NCBI GenBank assembly: GCA_002483395.1
Contig: DLHV01000186.1
Location: 1-6,524, forward strand
DNA: 6,524 nt
Reading direction: 5' to 3'
DNA from: Chloracidobacterium sp. UBA7659
Lineage (GTDB): Bacteria; Acidobacteriota; Blastocatellia; Pyrinomonadales; Pyrinomonadaceae
Part shown: in pieces, positions 6,261-6,524 of the stretch
Layout: each line of letters starts with the position of its first letter
How positions within the stretch are numbered: the stretch's first letter is position 1
Made by a program: the position numbers and the translations under genes
Notes under the pieces: generated by a model
What the model was told of the DNA's origin: nothing
The model's input: only the letters and a program-made list of their open reading frames with translations
Database searches by the model: none

Positions 6261-6524
6261 TCACTGTTTAGGTTGAGTGCTTTCCCCTGCGCTTTTTGTC
6301 ATTATTATGACACTAGCTACAAATGCGACCAGATAACAAACTAATGCCAATGCTTGCCCCCAAAAATATGATAGGCTTAAAGTTACAGGATAAGTAATGA
6401 ACATAAAAAAGCCCATAACCGCAATTAAACAACTTCCAATGGCGAGCCAACGGGTCAATAAACTTCCAACTACGAAAAAAAGTCCAATAAACGTCCAAAT
6501 AACAAAAAGTATTTTATCTCCAGA
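6261..6524 (-). CDS. Small multi-pass membrane protein, C-terminal part (5' end outside the window)
   Basis: The minus-strand frame ending at the TGA 6263-6261 stays open to the window edge (87 codons), so the gene starts beyond 6524; the TTG at 6458 would be an internal start. The visible part has three hydrophobic segments: ~4-22 (KILFVIWTFIGLFFVVG), ~27-46 (LAIGSCLIAVMGFFMFI) and ~57-75 (QALALVCYLVAFVASVIIM). A polar tail follows (TKSAGESTQPKQ). This is an inner-membrane protein of unknown function; I do not recognise the family. Base composition is AT-rich like the transposase gene downstream, so the two may have come in together. Confidence 0.65.
   Translation of the reverse strand, partial: SGDKILFVIWTFIGLFFVVGSLLTRWLAIGSCLIAVMGFFMFITYPVTLSLSYFWGQALALVCYLVAFVASVIIMTKSAGESTQPKQ

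Noticed and set aside
6313..6498. 61-codon minus-strand ORF overlapping the membrane-protein gene
   Set aside because: The alternative frame (6261-6524) stays open to the window edge and gives three clean hydrophobic helices, which is far more gene-like.

Overview
The window most likely comes from an Acidobacteriota genome of the Blastocatellia/Pyrinomonadales type. This is inferred from gene content, not from a marker gene. The clues are a CadC-like winged-helix regulator with a long TPR tail, a secreted CSLREA / choice-of-anchor-Q / FG-GAP protein, and a HEAT-repeat protein of a style I associate with that group. Base composition is mixed: the left edge is GC-rich, the middle is balanced, and the last ~700 bases are clearly AT-rich.

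Layout. (1) 2-282, plus strand: the 3' end of ilvD (dihydroxy-acid dehydratase), interrupted by an apparent frameshift near 98-106. (2) 313-1917, minus: a membrane-spanning transcriptional regulator (DNA-binding winged helix, one transmembrane helix, periplasmic TPRs), convergent with ilvD. (3) 1918-2061: a 144-bp divergent intergenic region with two inverted repeats and good Shine-Dalgarno sequences for both flanking genes. (4) 2062-5157, plus: a 1031-residue exported protein with two beta-helix-like regions and six C-terminal FG-GAP/VCBS calcium-binding repeats. (5) 5161-5302: four related copies of a ~31-bp repeat, one inverted. (6) 5246-5674, minus: a short exported HEAT-repeat ORF whose last 18 codons are made of that repeat, so it looks truncated. 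(7) 5675-5842: no gene, but two hairpins in a REP/BIME-like arrangement. (8) 5843-6250, minus: a single-domain HUH/Y1 transposase (IS200/RAYT type). (9) 6261-6524, minus: the C-terminal part of a small multi-pass membrane protein that runs off the window.

How the parts relate. The regulator and the secreted beta-helix protein are divergently transcribed from one short region holding a 9-bp inverted repeat. The simplest hypothesis is that the membrane regulator controls this surface/secreted protein and perhaps itself. The right third looks like remodelled, mobile DNA: a Y1 transposase with hairpins at its 3' side, a separate interspersed repeat cluster, and a HEAT gene that ends in that cluster. 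I found no CRISPR array, tRNA, rRNA or defence system. The most noteworthy signals are the repeat family that has become coding sequence, the hairpin pair beside the transposase, and the inverted repeat between the divergent genes.
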